Shown piece after piece: positions 1 to 9,662 of a stretch of DNA of 64,000 bases. Position numbers and translations under genes: made by a program. This stretch comes from Azoarcus indigens (GTDB lineage Bacteria; Pseudomonadota; Gammaproteobacteria; Burkholderiales; Rhodocyclaceae), in assembly GCF_004361735.1 (NCBI RefSeq), contig NZ_SNVV01000011.1, positions 62,001 through 126,000 of the forward strand. The letters are read 5' to 3'. Numbering within the stretch: position 1 is the stretch's first letter; each line of letters starts with the position of its first letter. A model generated the notes under the pieces. The model was not told the origin of the DNA. It saw only the letters and a program-made list of their open reading frames with translations, and made no database searches.

Positions 1-273
1 GCCGGCGATGCCTTCGACGAGGCCGGGCTGCAGCAGCTTGGTGGCGATGTTGGAGGGCGTGGCGCCGTAGATGTCGGTGAGGATGACCGCGCCCTCGCCG
101 TGATCGACCTCCACCAGCATGCGGCGTGCGATCGGCAGCAGATCCAGCGGGTCGTCCTGGGCGGAGACGCCCAGTTGGGCGATCTGCGCCGGGCGCCGGT
201 TGAGCACATGGCAGGCGCACTGGATCAGCGATTCGCCCAAGGTGCCGTGGGTAATGAGGAGAATGCCGATCAT
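1..273 (-). CDS. PTS mannose-type EIIA component, C-terminally cut by window edge
   Basis: The 91 visible residues begin MIGILLITHGTLGESL. The phosphorylatable histidine sits in the THG motif at residue 9, as in mannose-family EIIA domains. Later comes ILTDIYGATPSNIA, the conserved second half of the fold. In many proteobacteria this stand-alone EIIA belongs to an incomplete regulatory PTS (with HPr and EI) that phosphorylates regulators rather than importing sugar; that role is inferred, since HPr and EI would lie outside the window. The ATG at 271-273 is the natural start because the family begins two or three residues before the first beta strand. The gene continues past base 1. Confidence 0.88.
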   Translation of the reverse strand, partial: MIGILLITHGTLGESLIQCACHVLNRRPAQIAQLGVSAQDDPLDLLPIARRMLVEVDHGEGAVILTDIYGATPSNIATKLLQPGLVEGIAG

Positions 274-478
274 GGCGCCGTCCGCTGGATATCCGGGCGA
301 TTGTAGCCGATGCGCCGCGCATGGCTCATCCGCTGGAGCCTGGCGGTGCGGCGGGCGATTGCCCCGGATGGTTTCCGGGCGGCGCGTCTTCATTCCCCTT
401 CCGGGTGATGCCGGCCGGCACTCCATCTGCTCCGATGTTTCCGCAGGCATGCAGCCTGCGGACTGGGAGAGCCTTTCG

Positions 479-1090
479 ATGAATTACAACGTCAATACCG
501 GCGTCGGGACGACTGCGTGGAACCTGCTCGCCAATGCCAACCCGCCGGCGGTCGCCGGCCCGGCGATAGAGCATCCAGCCGCCAATGCCGCGGCCTACTT
601 CTGCTTCGCCATGGATGGCGCCGCCTCGGTGGATGCCGGCGGTCCGTATGCCGGGCTTTTCACCTGGAACCTGTGCGGGTGCATCGCCGGCTTTCTCATC
701 CGCACCAACGGCGGCGCCGTGCGCAGGATCACCGGCTATCACAAGACGTTCCAGGACACCGTTCCCGGCGCGGCCGTCGCCCTGTTCAACGCGGCAGGCG
801 CCAATGGCCCCCAGCCCGGTGACGTGGATTACCTCATCGTGCCGGACAAGGTTTCGCATCCTCCCTCCGTGCCCCATTCCGTTTCAGGGTTGGTGGGCCT
901 GACGATCCATTACTACATGAACCCGCAGCGCAACGTTTCCTGGGTGGTTTCGTTCAATGGCGACATGGGAGAAATGTCGGCGGCTTTCACCGGCTCCCGT
1001 ACCGCAGGGCAGAACATTACCTGGGGGACGCAGGTGGTTCTTCCCCCACCCCCGCCACCGACGAACAGTGGCTGCTGTGTCCTCATTTGA
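479..1090 (+). CDS. Unrecognised 203-aa protein with proline tract and CaaX-like C-terminus
   Basis: I do not recognise this family. The start at 479 has a GGGAGAG ribosome site 8 bases upstream; a longer in-frame extension to 119 has no such support and is left out. There is no signal peptide. The body is glycine-, alanine- and aromatic-rich with predicted beta character (VGLTIHYYMNPQ, NVSWVVSFNGDMG). The C-terminus is unusual: a run of seven prolines is followed by TNSGCCVLI, so the last four residues, CVLI, fit a eukaryotic CaaX prenylation box with a second cysteine before it. The 3' end overlaps the tail of the convergent BCCT pseudogene by 8 bp. Function unknown. Confidence 0.7.
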   Translation: MNYNVNTGVGTTAWNLLANANPPAVAGPAIEHPAANAAAYFCFAMDGAASVDAGGPYAGLFTWNLCGCIAGFLIRTNGGAVRRITGYHKTFQDTVPGAAVALFNAAGANGPQPGDVDYLIVPDKVSHPPSVPHSVSGLVGLTIHYYMNPQRNVSWVVSFNGDMGEMSAAFTGSRTAGQNITWGTQVVLPPPPPPTNSGCCVLI

Positions 1091-3133
1091 GGGCGGCGTC
1101 CGCAGAGGGCAGCGCCAGCGTTTCACCGAAGGCCTTCTCCGGCATGCCCTGCCGCGTCACCACCCCATCCAGCGGCCGTACTGCCCGGAGAAATCCTCCA
1201 GCAGCCAACTGCGGTCCAGCGTTTCCAGCGGCAAGGTGCGGCTGTGGCCGCCGCGCACCACGATCTCGGCCTCGGCCGGCGCGGCCTCGTCCGGCGCCAG
1301 GTCGGCGATGGTGGCGGCGTAGCGCTGGCTGACGCGCCCCTTCACCACGTAGAAGAACTCCTCGCGACCGTCGCGCATCACCGTCACCCCGGCGTGCAGC
1401 GGATGGCGGTCGATGAGGATCTCGCGGCCGTTGCGCCGCATCTCGGCGGCTACCTCCTCCAGCGCCGGCAGCACCGTCTCGCGGATGAAGGCGGCCAGCG
1501 CCAGCCGCGCCGGGTGGCGCATGCCGCGGCCGGCTTCGCCACGGCCGCGGGCGGCGACATAGCGCAGCCGGGCGCGCCAGTCGTCCTCCACATGCGGTGG
1601 CAGGTTGAGCGCTTCGCCGGCGGGGGCGAGGTCTTCCGCCAGCGTGGCCGGGCGCGGGCTGTCGCGCTCGGCGCGCAGCGCCTTCAGCAGGCCGGCGCAC
1701 ATCGCCAGCATGATCACCGCGAAGGGCAGGGCGGTGGCGATGGCCGCGCTCTGCAGCCCCTGCAGGCCGCCGGCCACCAGCAGCACCGCGGCGATGGCGC
1801 CGGTGAGCACCGCCCAGAAGGCGCGCCGCCAGGCCGGGCCGTCGCTGCGGCCGCCGTTGACGATGGTGTCTATCACCAGCGCGCCCGAATCCGCCGAAGT
1901 GACGAAGAAGGTGGCCACCAGCGCCACCGCCAGCACGGTGGTGATCTGCGCCAGCGGCAGCGACTCCAGCATCTTGAACAGCGCGGTCGGCACGTCTTGC
2001 GCCACCGCGGCGGCCAGCTTGCCGCCCTGGAACAAGTCTAAGTGGATGGCGGTATTGCCCAGCACCGCGAACCAGAAGAAGGCAAACAGCGTGGGTACGA
2101 ACATCACCCCGGCGATGAACTCGCGTATGGTCCGGCCGCGGGAAATGCGGGCGATGAACATGCCGACGAAGGGCGCCCAGGAAATCTACCAGCCCCAGTA
2201 GAACATCGTCCACGTCTTCTGCCATTCGGCGTGGCGGAAGGCGGTGGTGCGGAAACTGTTGAGCACCAGCTCCTGCAGATAGAGGCCGACGCTTTCTACG
2301 AAGGTGGACAGCAGGAAGACGGTGGGGCCGGCGATGAAGACGAAGCACACCAGCGCCACCGCCAGCAGCACGTTGAGCTCGGACAGCCGGCGCACGCCGC
2401 GGTCCAACCCGGAGGCGGCGGACAACGTGGTAACGGCGGTGATGCCGGCGATCAGCAGCACATGGTTGGTGGTGGTGGCTGGCAGCCAGCCGAGGAAGGC
2501 CAGGCCGGAGCCTACCTGCAGCACGCCGAAGCCCAGCGAGGTGGCGATGCCGAACAGGGTGCCCAGCACCGCCATCACGTCCACCAGGTGCCCCAGTGGA
2601 CCGTGGATGCGCTCGCCCAGCAGCGGGTAGAGGGTGGAGCGCACGGTGAGGGGCAGGCCGTGGCGGTAGCCGAAATAGGCCAGCGACAGGCCGACCACGA
2701 TGTAGATGGCCCAGGCATGCAGGCCCCAGTGGAAGAAGGTGGTCTCCATCGCCTCCTTGGCGGCGGCGATGCTGCCCGGCTCGGAGAAGCGCGGCGTGCC
2801 GAAGTGCAGCATGGGCTCGGCCACGCCGTAGAACATGATGCCTATGCCCATGCCGGCGGCGAACAACATGGCGAACCAGGTGAGGTAGCCGTAGTCCGGC
2901 TCGTCCTCGTCGTCGCCCAGGCGGATGCGGCCGTAGCGGCTCAGCATCAGCCACAGGCTGAAGAACAGGAAGATGGCCACCGAGAGGATGTAGAACCAGC
3001 CGAAGCGGGTGACGATGCCGTCCTGCAGCGCGCCGGCGAGCGCGGCGGCGCGGCCGGGGAAGAAGGCGGTAGCGAGGACGAACAGCGTAGCCACCACGGC
3101 GGCGACGGTGAACACGATGCGGGAGGCTGGCAT
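1083..3133 (-). pseudogene. BCCT-family (betaine/choline/carnitine) transporter, broken by a stop codon and a frameshift
   Basis: Read through its lesions this encodes about 683 residues, the usual size of BetT-like BCCT symporters with a C-terminal osmosensing domain. The first 315 residues hold membrane segments typical of the family (MGIGIMFYGVAEPM, FFHWGLHAWAIY). An in-frame TAG at 2186-2188 falls inside the conserved motif YWGW-W-ISWAPFVG, where the family has tryptophan, so a single TGG to TAG change explains it. Downstream the frame continues intact (MFIARISRGRTIREF) until about 1171-1178, where the reading shifts after DFSGQYGR into PLDGVVTRQ and ends at 1083. The shift fits a deletion of 1 or 4 nt. 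Two independent lesions argue for a decayed gene, though a sequencing error at either is possible. Confidence 0.85.
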
Positions 3134-3189
3134 GGCGGGTTCTCCAAGTAGTCGTGGGGGCCGCCGCGGGGCGGCGACGGCAGAAACGG

Positions 3190-3215
3190 CTGCGCCGCCC
3201 CGGGGGGCGGCGCAG
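3190..3215. terminator. GC-rich inverted repeat between ABC-F ATPase and BCCT genes
   Basis: A perfect 12-bp stem (CTGCGCCGCCCC and its complement) is separated by 2 bases. There is no T-run on either side, so intrinsic termination is uncertain. It lies upstream of the BCCT start and downstream of nothing convergent, so it could also be a repeat or an mRNA-stability hairpin. Confidence 0.35.
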
Positions 3216-3272
3216 TGTGTGCAGCCGGGCGTAGAAACCCGCCCGCGGGAGCCTGTCAGTGCTGGCCCGGCA

Positions 3273-4898
3273 TCATTCCAGGCCCTGGCTGGCGAGGTAC
3301 TCCTCGTAGGTGCCGCGGTAGTCGATGATGCTGCCGTCGAGCTTGATCTCCACGATGCGGGTAGCCAGCGAGGAGACGAACTCGCGGTCGTGCGAGACGA
3401 ACACCAGCGTGCCGGCGAACTTGTCCAGGCCGGTGTTGAGCGACTCGATGGATTCCATGTCCAGGTGGTTGGTCGGTTCGTCCATCACCAGCACATTGGG
3501 GCGCGACAGCATCAGCTTGCCGAACAGCATGCGGCCCTGCTCGCCGCCAGAGATGACCTTCACCGACTTCTTCACCTCGTCGCCGGAGAACAGCAGCCGG
3601 CCCAGCGTGCCGCGCAGCAGGGTCTCGTTGTCCTCGCCGGTGGCGGCGGCGGTGATGCGGGAGTAGGGCGCGATCCAGTCGGTGAGGCTGACGTCATCGG
3701 CGAAATCGGCCGAGTGGTCCTGGGCGTAGTAGCCGGCCTTGGCCTTTTCCGCCCACTTGACCTCGCCCTTCTGCGGCGTCAGTTCGCCCACCAGCAGCTT
3801 GAGCAGGGTCGTCTTGCCGACGCCGTTCTCGCCGATGATGGCCACTCGTTCGCCGGCCTCGATGGCGATGGAGAACTTGCTGATCAGCGGCTTTTCCATG
3901 CCCTCGTAGGCGAAGCTGATGTTGTCCACCTCGCAGGCCAGGCGGTGCAGCTTGTCCTTCTCGTCGTAGTCGAAGCGGATCCACGGGTACTGGCGGCTGG
4001 AGGGCTTCACGTCTTCCGGCTTCAGCTTGTCGATCAGCTTCAGGCGGCTGGTGGCCTGCTTGGCCTTGGATTTGTTGGCCGAGAAGCGGCGCACGAAGTC
4101 CTGCAGATCCTGGATCTTTTCCTTCGCCCGGGCGTTGGCGGCGGACTGGCGTTCGCGCGCCATGGTCGACGCCTCCATGTAGTCGTCGTAGTTGCCCGGG
4201 TAGATGGTGATGGTGCCGTAGTCCAGGTCCGCCATGTGGGTGCACACCTGGTTCAGGAAGTGGCGGTCGTGGGAGATGATCACCATCGTGCAGTCACGGT
4301 TGTTGAGCACGTCTTCCAGCCAGCGGATGGTGTTGATGTCCAGGTTGTTGGTCGGCTCGTCTAGCAGCAGGATTTCCGGATTGGCGAACAGCGCCTGACA
4401 CAGCAGCACCCGTAGCTTCCAGCCCGGCGCCACGTTCTTCATCGGCCCGTTGTGGAACTCGGTGCCTATGCCCACGCCCAGCAGCAACTCGCCGGCGCGC
4501 GCCTCGGCGGTGTAGCCGTCGTACTCGCCGACCTTGCCTTCCAGCTCGGCGGCGTGCATGTACTCGTCCTCGGTGGCGTCCGGGTTGGCGTAGATCGCAT
4601 CGCGCTCCTTGATCGCCGCCCACAGTTCCTCGTGGCCCATCATCACCACGTCGAGCACGCGCACGTCCTCATACGCGAACTGATCCTGGCGCAGGTAGGC
4701 CATGCGCTCATGCACGTCCTTGGAGACGTTGCCGGCGGTGGACTCCAGGATGCCGCAGAGGATCTTCATGAAGGTGGACTTGCCGGCGCCGTTGGCGCCG
4801 ATCAGGCCGTAGCGGTTGCCCTCGCCGAACTTGACGGAGACGTTCTCGAACAGGGGCTTGGCCCCGAACTGCATGGTGATATTGGCGGCGACGAGCAC
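3273..4898 (-). CDS. ybiT: ABC-F family ATPase, YbiT type
   Basis: This 541-residue soluble protein has two ABC ATPase domains and no membrane segments. Walker A motifs are GANGAGKST (about residue 35) and GENGVGKTT (about 355). The Walker B/DEPT motifs are [11 protein letters not shown] and [11 protein letters not shown], and the signatures are [10 protein letters not shown] and [11 protein letters not shown]. The linker between the domains is the charged helical type of ABC-F factors. The N-terminus [24 protein letters not shown] closely follows E. coli YbiT. ABC-F proteins act on the ribosomal E site to relieve stalled translation; the specific YbiT substrate is not well defined. It has its own promoter-like TATAAT upstream and is separated from the neighbouring genes. 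Confidence 0.93.
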   Translation of the reverse strand: MLVAANITMQFGAKPLFENVSVKFGEGNRYGLIGANGAGKSTFMKILCGILESTAGNVSKDVHERMAYLRQDQFAYEDVRVLDVVMMGHEELWAAIKERDAIYANPDATEDEYMHAAELEGKVGEYDGYTAEARAGELLLGVGIGTEFHNGPMKNVAPGWKLRVLLCQALFANPEILLLDEPTNNLDINTIRWLEDVLNNRDCTMVIISHDRHFLNQVCTHMADLDYGTITIYPGNYDDYMEASTMARERQSAANARAKEKIQDLQDFVRRFSANKSKAKQATSRLKLIDKLKPEDVKPSSRQYPWIRFDYDEKDKLHRLACEVDNISFAYEGMEKPLISKFSIAIEAGERVAIIGENGVGKTTLLKLLVGELTPQKGEVKWAEKAKAGYYAQDHSADFADDVSLTDWIAPYSRITAAATGEDNETLLRGTLGRLLFSGDEVKKSVKVISGGEQGRMLFGKLMLSRPNVLVMDEPTNHLDMESIESLNTGLDKFAGTLVFVSHDREFVSSLATRIVEIKLDGSIIDYRGTYEEYLASQGLE

Positions 4899-4935
4899 GG
4901 CGGAATCCTGTTTTTCAGCTAAAACAAAGCCTTGG

Positions 4936-4941
4936 ATTATA
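4936..4941 (-). promoter_or_regulatory. Perfect -10 hexamer (TATAAT) upstream of the ABC-F gene
   Basis: On the minus strand the sequence GGGCTATAATCC gives a consensus -10 box 38 bases before the ATG at 4898. No good -35 hexamer is visible at 16-18 bp spacing, so this is a tentative sigma-70 promoter. Confidence 0.45.
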
Positions 4942-4992
4942 GCCCATAAGGCTGGAGGCCATTCGAGGATGGCGGGGAGAGCAGGCGGACGC

Positions 4993-5346
4993 TCAGCCGG
5001 CCGACCACACCGCCAGTTCGTAGCCGTCCGGGTCCTTGAAGTGGAAGCGGCGGCCGCCGGGGAAGGAGAAGGTGGGGCGCACCACCTTGCCGCCGGCGGC
5101 TTCCAGCCGCGCCTGGATGGCGGCGAGGTCGTCGGCGTAGAGGATGACCAGCGGTCCGCCGGGTCGCGGCGGCTCGCCGGTGGTGAGGCCGCCGGTGAGC
5201 CGGCCGTCGCTGAACTCGCAGTAGGTGGGGCCGTAGTCGGTGAAGGTCCAGCCGAATACCTGGCCGTAGAAGGCCTTGCTGCGGGCGATGTCGGCGACGT
5301 TGAACTCGATGTTGTCGATCTGCCTGTCCTGGCCGCGAACGCCCAT
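4993..5346 (-). CDS. VOC (glyoxalase/bleomycin-resistance fold) family protein
   Basis: The 117-residue protein forms a single vicinal-oxygen-chelate domain with paired beta-alpha-beta-beta-beta modules. It starts with [24 protein letters not shown] and ends with [14 protein letters not shown], both typical of the small stand-alone VOC proteins often annotated as glyoxalase-like. Metal-ligand assignment cannot be made from sequence alone; the glutamate in DGYELAVW is a likely ligand. The ATG at 5346 has AGGAGA 6 bases upstream. Substrate unknown. Confidence 0.85.
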   Translation of the reverse strand: MGVRGQDRQIDNIEFNVADIARSKAFYGQVFGWTFTDYGPTYCEFSDGRLTGGLTTGEPPRPGGPLVILYADDLAAIQARLEAAGGKVVRPTFSFPGGRRFHFKDPDGYELAVWSAG

Positions 5347-5477
5347 GGTGGTCTCCTGAAATGGGGTTGGATCGTGCTGCGGGATGGCGGAGCGCTGCTC
5401 CGCCGTGCTCAGAAACTGACTTGCCCCGGTGCCGAACGTTCGTTGGCCGCCTGCGGCGTGTTACCAGCGCCGGGCGC

Positions 5478-5969
5478 TTACAGCCACTTCTGCAGGAACA
5501 GCGCCTGGCCGGCAGCCGGGTCCAGCACGTAGGGGCGGAAGCCGGCCTGGTCGTAGGCGGCCAGCGCGCGCTGGTTGTTGGAGAGCACTTCCAGCGTCAG
5601 CTTGCAGCAGCCGCGGGCGCGGGCTTCGGTCTCGGCGGCGGCGAGCAGCGCCTGGGCAATGCCGCGGCCGCGGTGTTCGGCGTGGACGACGATGTCGTGC
5701 ACATTGAGCAGCGGTCGCGCGCTGAAGGTGGAGAAGCCTTCGAAGCAGTTGATGAGGCCGATGGCCTCCGGCCCGGAGAAGGCGAGGAAGGAGACGAAGC
5801 CGGGCCGCCCGGCGAGGCGCTGCGGCAGCTCGGCGCGCACCGCCTCCGCCAGCGGCTTGCCGCCGCCCATGGGGTCGCGGGCGTAGTGGTCCAGCAGGGC
5901 GAGGAAGGCCTGGACGTGGGCGGGGTCGTCCAGCCGGGTGGGTTCGATCTGCAGCGGGAAGCTGACCAT
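5478..5969 (-). CDS. GNAT-family N-acetyltransferase
   Basis: The protein is 163 residues. The acetyl-CoA binding motif A is HDIVVHAEHRGRGIAQALL (the RGRGIA pyrophosphate loop), followed by LEVLSNNQRALAAYDQAGF, the usual motif B with the conserved asparagine and tyrosine. The start MVSFPLQIEP is chosen because GAGGG precedes it and the upstream gene stops only 10 bp earlier; longer in-frame starts would run into that gene. It is likely co-transcribed with the diguanylate cyclase above it. Substrate unknown. Confidence 0.87.
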   Translation of the reverse strand: MVSFPLQIEPTRLDDPAHVQAFLALLDHYARDPMGGGKPLAEAVRAELPQRLAGRPGFVSFLAFSGPEAIGLINCFEGFSTFSARPLLNVHDIVVHAEHRGRGIAQALLAAAETEARARGCCKLTLEVLSNNQRALAAYDQAGFRPYVLDPAAGQALFLQKWL

Positions 5970-5979
5970 GCGGGGGCCC

Positions 5980-7380
5980 TCAGTCCGGATCGGCGACGCA
6001 GCGGTTGCGGCCTTCGTTCTTGGCGCGGTAGAGGGCCTCGTCGGCACGGTTCACCAGGCGCTGGTAGTCCGGGTGGCCGTCGTGCATGGCGATGCCTATG
6101 CTGCCGGTGACGCGCAAGCTGCGCCCTTCCGGCAGCAGGAAGAGCTCCTGCTCGATGCGGCCGCGTATCTTCTCCGCCACCCGCAGCGCATGCTGGCGGT
6201 CCACTTCCACCAGCAGCACCAGGAACTCCTCGCCGCCGTAGCGGAACACGAAGTCGCCGGAGCGCACGCTGTTCAGCAGCAGGCCGGCCATCTGCTGCAG
6301 CACGCGGTCGCCGGCCTCGTGGCCGTAGTCGTCGTTGATGCGCTTGAAGTGGTCCACGTCCACCAGCAGCAGGGCGAAGCCCTTGCCCTGGTTGCGCGCC
6401 AGCTCGGTTTCGCGGGTGAGGATGGCGGGCAGGAAGCGGCGGTTGAGCAACTGGGTGAGCGCGTCCTTGCCGGATTCGAGGTCGACGAAACGCTCGAACA
6501 GGGCGCCGATGAGGAACTTGAGCTGGGCGAGCTGGTGCTGGATTTCCTTCACCAGCCGACGGGCCTCGGCGCGGTCGCCGTTGTCGATCTGCTGGCCGCA
6601 CAGCGGCAGCAGGGTGTGGTCCACCGTGTCCATGGCGTTGCGGATGGCGGGCAGTTCGGCCGAGCCTTCGAACACCGCGACCGCCTTGTGTTGCAGCCAC
6701 AGGCCGAAGGTGGAGCCGTGGATGGGCGGTAGTTCGTCACCGGAGCGGGCGGTGACCATGGCCTGCAGGAAGCGGTTCTCCCAGTCCAGCAGCGAGGCGC
6801 GCTGACGCTCGCGCTCCAGCGGCATGTTCTGGCCATAGGAGAACACCCGGTAGGCTTCGTCGATGCGGGCGGCGCGCTCGTGCGAGGCGACGTAGGCGGA
6901 GCTCATGACCTCGAAGGCGAGGTCGATCAGGTTGTCCACATACAGCACCGCTTCCACCAGCGCATTGCGGTCCAGGCCGCTGCCGGGCAGGCGGCGGGCG
7001 ATCTCGCCCTTGAGCAGGCGGGCGCCGCGGGCCACCAGGTTCACCGGCAGGTCGATGCGGGCGTGCACCTCGCCCACATGCCGTTGCATCGCCATCGCCG
7101 AGCCGAACTGCTCATGGGTCTCACAGGAGAACAGGGTTTCCAGCCAGCGCTGCATGGAGTGGCGCAGGCGGGAATTGACCTCGTCATGGGTGAGGAAGGG
7201 GTGCGCCTCGGCATCGCTCAGCATGCGGGCGTAGAAGGCGTCGCTCATTTCCGCCTTGTGCGCCAGCACCACGTCGCGGATGGCGATGCGGGCCGCGGGG
7301 CTGGCGCTGTCGAACAGCGCCAGCCAATCGGACTGGATATAGTCGGAAACCGGGTCGGGAGAGGCGTTGGCAGGGTGCAT
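5980..7380 (-). CDS. dosC: Globin-coupled oxygen-sensing diguanylate cyclase, DosC-like
   Basis: This 466-residue protein matches E. coli DosC in length and domain order. A sensor globin covers about residues 10-165, with the haem proximal histidine expected at His106 in EVHARIDLP, the same context as DosC His98. A helical middle domain follows (DEAYRVFSYGQN..., FGLWLQHKA) at about 170-300. The C-terminal GGDEF domain has an intact active site GGEEF preceded five residues earlier by RSGD, an RxxD product-inhibition site. The protein should make cyclic di-GMP in response to haem-bound oxygen. No cognate DosP-like phosphodiesterase is adjacent; the downstream gene is a GNAT acetyltransferase 10 bp away. 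Confidence 0.92.
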   Translation of the reverse strand: MHPANASPDPVSDYIQSDWLALFDSASPAARIAIRDVVLAHKAEMSDAFYARMLSDAEAHPFLTHDEVNSRLRHSMQRWLETLFSCETHEQFGSAMAMQRHVGEVHARIDLPVNLVARGARLLKGEIARRLPGSGLDRNALVEAVLYVDNLIDLAFEVMSSAYVASHERAARIDEAYRVFSYGQNMPLERERQRASLLDWENRFLQAMVTARSGDELPPIHGSTFGLWLQHKAVAVFEGSAELPAIRNAMDTVDHTLLPLCGQQIDNGDRAEARRLVKEIQHQLAQLKFLIGALFERFVDLESGKDALTQLLNRRFLPAILTRETELARNQGKGFALLLVDVDHFKRINDDYGHEAGDRVLQQMAGLLLNSVRSGDFVFRYGGEEFLVLLVEVDRQHALRVAEKIRGRIEQELFLLPEGRSLRVTGSIGIAMHDGHPDYQRLVNRADEALYRAKNEGRNRCVADPD

Positions 7381-7579
7381 GGCGGTGGGGCGATCGTGGG
7401 TCGGGCTATTGTGCCATGCCGGAAATGGCCCCAGCTGTTGGAATCTGACATCGGGGTTATGCTTAAGGCATTATCCGGGGCGCCCGGCGGCCCACCGCGG
7501 GCTAATCGCCGGGGGCCGGGATTTTCGTTGTTACTGCGGTCGGCATAGAATGCCGCCACTTTCCGCGATCCAGCTCCCT

Positions 7580-8122
7580 ATGCCGCACGTTTCCCTGAAG
7601 TTGCGCTTGCTCGAGGCGGTGATCCGCATCGTTCTGCCGTTTCTCGGCATTCTCTTGCTGGTGGCGGGCTTGATGGGGGTGGTGTCCTTCGCCGCCATGC
7701 CCCTGGCCGAGGCCATGCGCAGCCGGCAGTGGGTGCCGGTACCTGCTCATGTTGAGCACATCCAGGTAATGCCGGCGGATCTCGTGCGCAACCGCCCGCT
7801 GCCGCAGCTGCAGGTGGAGTACCGCTACCGTTACGAAGGCACCTGGTACTCCGGCGACCGCCACGATCTGCACCACGGCCTGGATACCGAAAAGGCGATG
7901 GACGCGCGCCTGGCCAAGCTGGAGGATGGCGAGCCGGCTACCGCCTGGGTGAATCCCAAGGTGCCGGAGCAGTCGATGATGGACCGCTCGCTGCACTGGC
8001 CGGTGGTGGCGCTGGCGCTGCCCGCCGGGGTGGTGGCGGTGCTGGGCGGCCTGCTGGTGTTTGCCGGCATGGTGGCCTGGAACGACTGGCGGCCGGCCTG
8101 GCGGCGCACCGAGGGCGAGTGA
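7580..8122 (+). CDS. DUF3592-type membrane protein
   Basis: The protein has 180 residues. One membrane helix lies near the N-terminus (IVLPFLGILLLVAGLMGVVSF) and another near the C-terminus (VVALALPAGVVAVLGGLLVFAG). Between them is a compact beta-rich segment with WVPVPAHVEHIQVM, VEYRYRYEGTWYSGDRHDL and ATAWVNPKVPEQSMMDR, the pattern of DUF3592 proteins. The role of the family is unknown. The start at 7580 is the ATG just before the first hydrophobic segment; a long in-frame extension to 7367 has no coding character. A strong terminator follows 38 bp after the stop. Confidence 0.75.
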   Translation: MPHVSLKLRLLEAVIRIVLPFLGILLLVAGLMGVVSFAAMPLAEAMRSRQWVPVPAHVEHIQVMPADLVRNRPLPQLQVEYRYRYEGTWYSGDRHDLHHGLDTEKAMDARLAKLEDGEPATAWVNPKVPEQSMMDRSLHWPVVALALPAGVVAVLGGLLVFAGMVAWNDWRPAWRRTEGE

Positions 8123-8159
8123 GACGTTTGCTGGCGCCCAGGCGCCGGAATGCGAAGAA

Positions 8160-8179
8160 GGGGCTGAGAAGCCCCTTTT
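8160..8179 (+). terminator. Rho-independent terminator after the DUF3592 gene
   Basis: A GGGGCT stem, GAGA loop and AGCCCC stem are followed by TTTT. The next gene is convergent. Confidence 0.85.
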
Positions 8180-8219
8180 CCGTTGATGCGGGCCGTTGCT
8201 CGGGCGGGCGGCCGGGCGT

Positions 8220-9590
8220 TCAGACGTAGCGCGCGATGTAGCAGGGCTCGCCCGGCGCCACGCCTTCCGGCAGCGGCATCCACACCCGGCGGCCGCTGCC
8301 GGGGATCAGGCTGAGCGGCTGGCCGTCGGCATCCTCGATGCGCTCGGCGAGCGCATCCCGCGGGCCGGCCGGGGCGACGAACTCCAGCCGGTCGCCGATG
8401 CCGAAGCGGTTCTTCACCTCCACCTCCGCCAGTCCCCGCTCGCCGCTGTAGCCCACCACCTCGCCCACCAGCAGGCTGCGGCCGGATTCCGAATGGCCGC
8501 GCAGGTAGTTCTGGTGCTCCGGCGTGTGGTGGCGCTGGTAGAAGCCGTCGGTGTAGCCGCGGCTGGCAAGGCCTTCCAGCTGGCCCAGCAGGCCGAGGTC
8601 GAAGGGCCGGCCGGCGACGGCGTCGTCTATCGCCTGGCGATAGCCCTGGCAGGTGCGGGCGACGTAGTAGGGGCTCTTGGTGCGGCCCTCGATCTTCAGC
8701 GAATCGACGCCGATCTCGACCAGCTTCTGCACATGCTCGACCGCGCGCAGGTCGCGGGAGTTGAGGATGTAGGTGCCATGCTCGTCCTCCTCCACCGGCA
8801 TCAGCTCGCCCGGCCGGCTGCCTTCCTCCAGCAGCCACACCTTGGCGCCCTGCGCATGGCGGGCGCCGCCGCCCAGCGCGGTGCCGACGGTGCCCATGCC
8901 CTGCGGATTGCCTAGTGGCATGTTGCCGATGGGGCGGGAATCGCCGGCCTCGTCGTCCTTGGCCTCATGCAGCTTGTAATCCCACCGGCATGAGTTGGTG
9001 CAGGTGCCCTGGTTGGGGTCGCGGTGGTTGAAGTAGCCGGAGAGCAGGCAGCGGCCCGAGTAGGCGATGCACAGCGCGCCATGCACGAACACCTCCAGCT
9101 CCATCTCCGGGCAGGCGTCGCGGATCTCCTTCACCTCGTCCAGCGACAGTTCGCGCGACAGGATGATGCGTTTCACCCCCGCCGACTGCCAGAAGCGCAC
9201 CGAGGCGTAGTTGGTGGTGTTGGCCTGCACCGAGAGGTGGATGTCCACCTCCGGCCAGCGCTCGCGCACCATCATCATCAGCCCGGGGTCGGCCATGATC
9301 AGCGCGTCCGGCCGCAGCGCGATCACCGGCGCCATGTCTTCCTCGAAGCTGCGGATCTTGGCGTTGTGCGGGTAGATGTTGGCGACGAGGTAGAAGGTCT
9401 TGCCTGCGGCGCGGGCCTCTTCCATGCCGGCGGCCAGCACGTCCAGCTTGCCGAAGCTGTTGTTGCGTACCCGCAGCGAGTAGCGCGGCTGGCCGGCATA
9501 GACCGCGTCCGCGCCATAGGCGAAGGCGGTGCGCATCATTTCGAGGGAGCCGGCGGGGGCGAGGAGTTCGGGGCGGCGGAGCGGGGACAT
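8220..9590 (-). CDS. trhP: U32-family tRNA hydroxylation protein TrhP (YegQ)
   Basis: The protein has 456 residues, close to the 453 of E. coli YegQ. The N-terminus RRPELLAPAGSLEMMRTAF and the U32 signature EVFVHGALCIAYSGRCLLS are diagnostic. Conserved cysteines occur in the signature and in GTCTNSCRWDY, consistent with the Fe-S ligands proposed for the family. E. coli TrhP works in prephenate-dependent formation of 5-hydroxyuridine at position 34 of tRNA. Peptidase U32 is the historical label, and proteolysis is not expected. The start MSPLRR is preferred over one seven codons upstream because homologues begin just before RRPELLAPAG. Confidence 0.9.
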   Translation of the reverse strand: MSPLRRPELLAPAGSLEMMRTAFAYGADAVYAGQPRYSLRVRNNSFGKLDVLAAGMEEARAAGKTFYLVANIYPHNAKIRSFEEDMAPVIALRPDALIMADPGLMMMVRERWPEVDIHLSVQANTTNYASVRFWQSAGVKRIILSRELSLDEVKEIRDACPEMELEVFVHGALCIAYSGRCLLSGYFNHRDPNQGTCTNSCRWDYKLHEAKDDEAGDSRPIGNMPLGNPQGMGTVGTALGGGARHAQGAKVWLLEEGSRPGELMPVEEDEHGTYILNSRDLRAVEHVQKLVEIGVDSLKIEGRTKSPYYVARTCQGYRQAIDDAVAGRPFDLGLLGQLEGLASRGYTDGFYQRHHTPEHQNYLRGHSESGRSLLVGEVVGYSGERGLAEVEVKNRFGIGDRLEFVAPAGPRDALAERIEDADGQPLSLIPGSGRRVWMPLPEGVAPGEPCYIARYV

Positions 9591-9662
9591 CGGCAAACGG
9601 CGGGCGGGCAAAAGCGCATTCTACGCGGCCAGCGCGGCGCTTTCCGCCGCCGCGCTGGCCGT

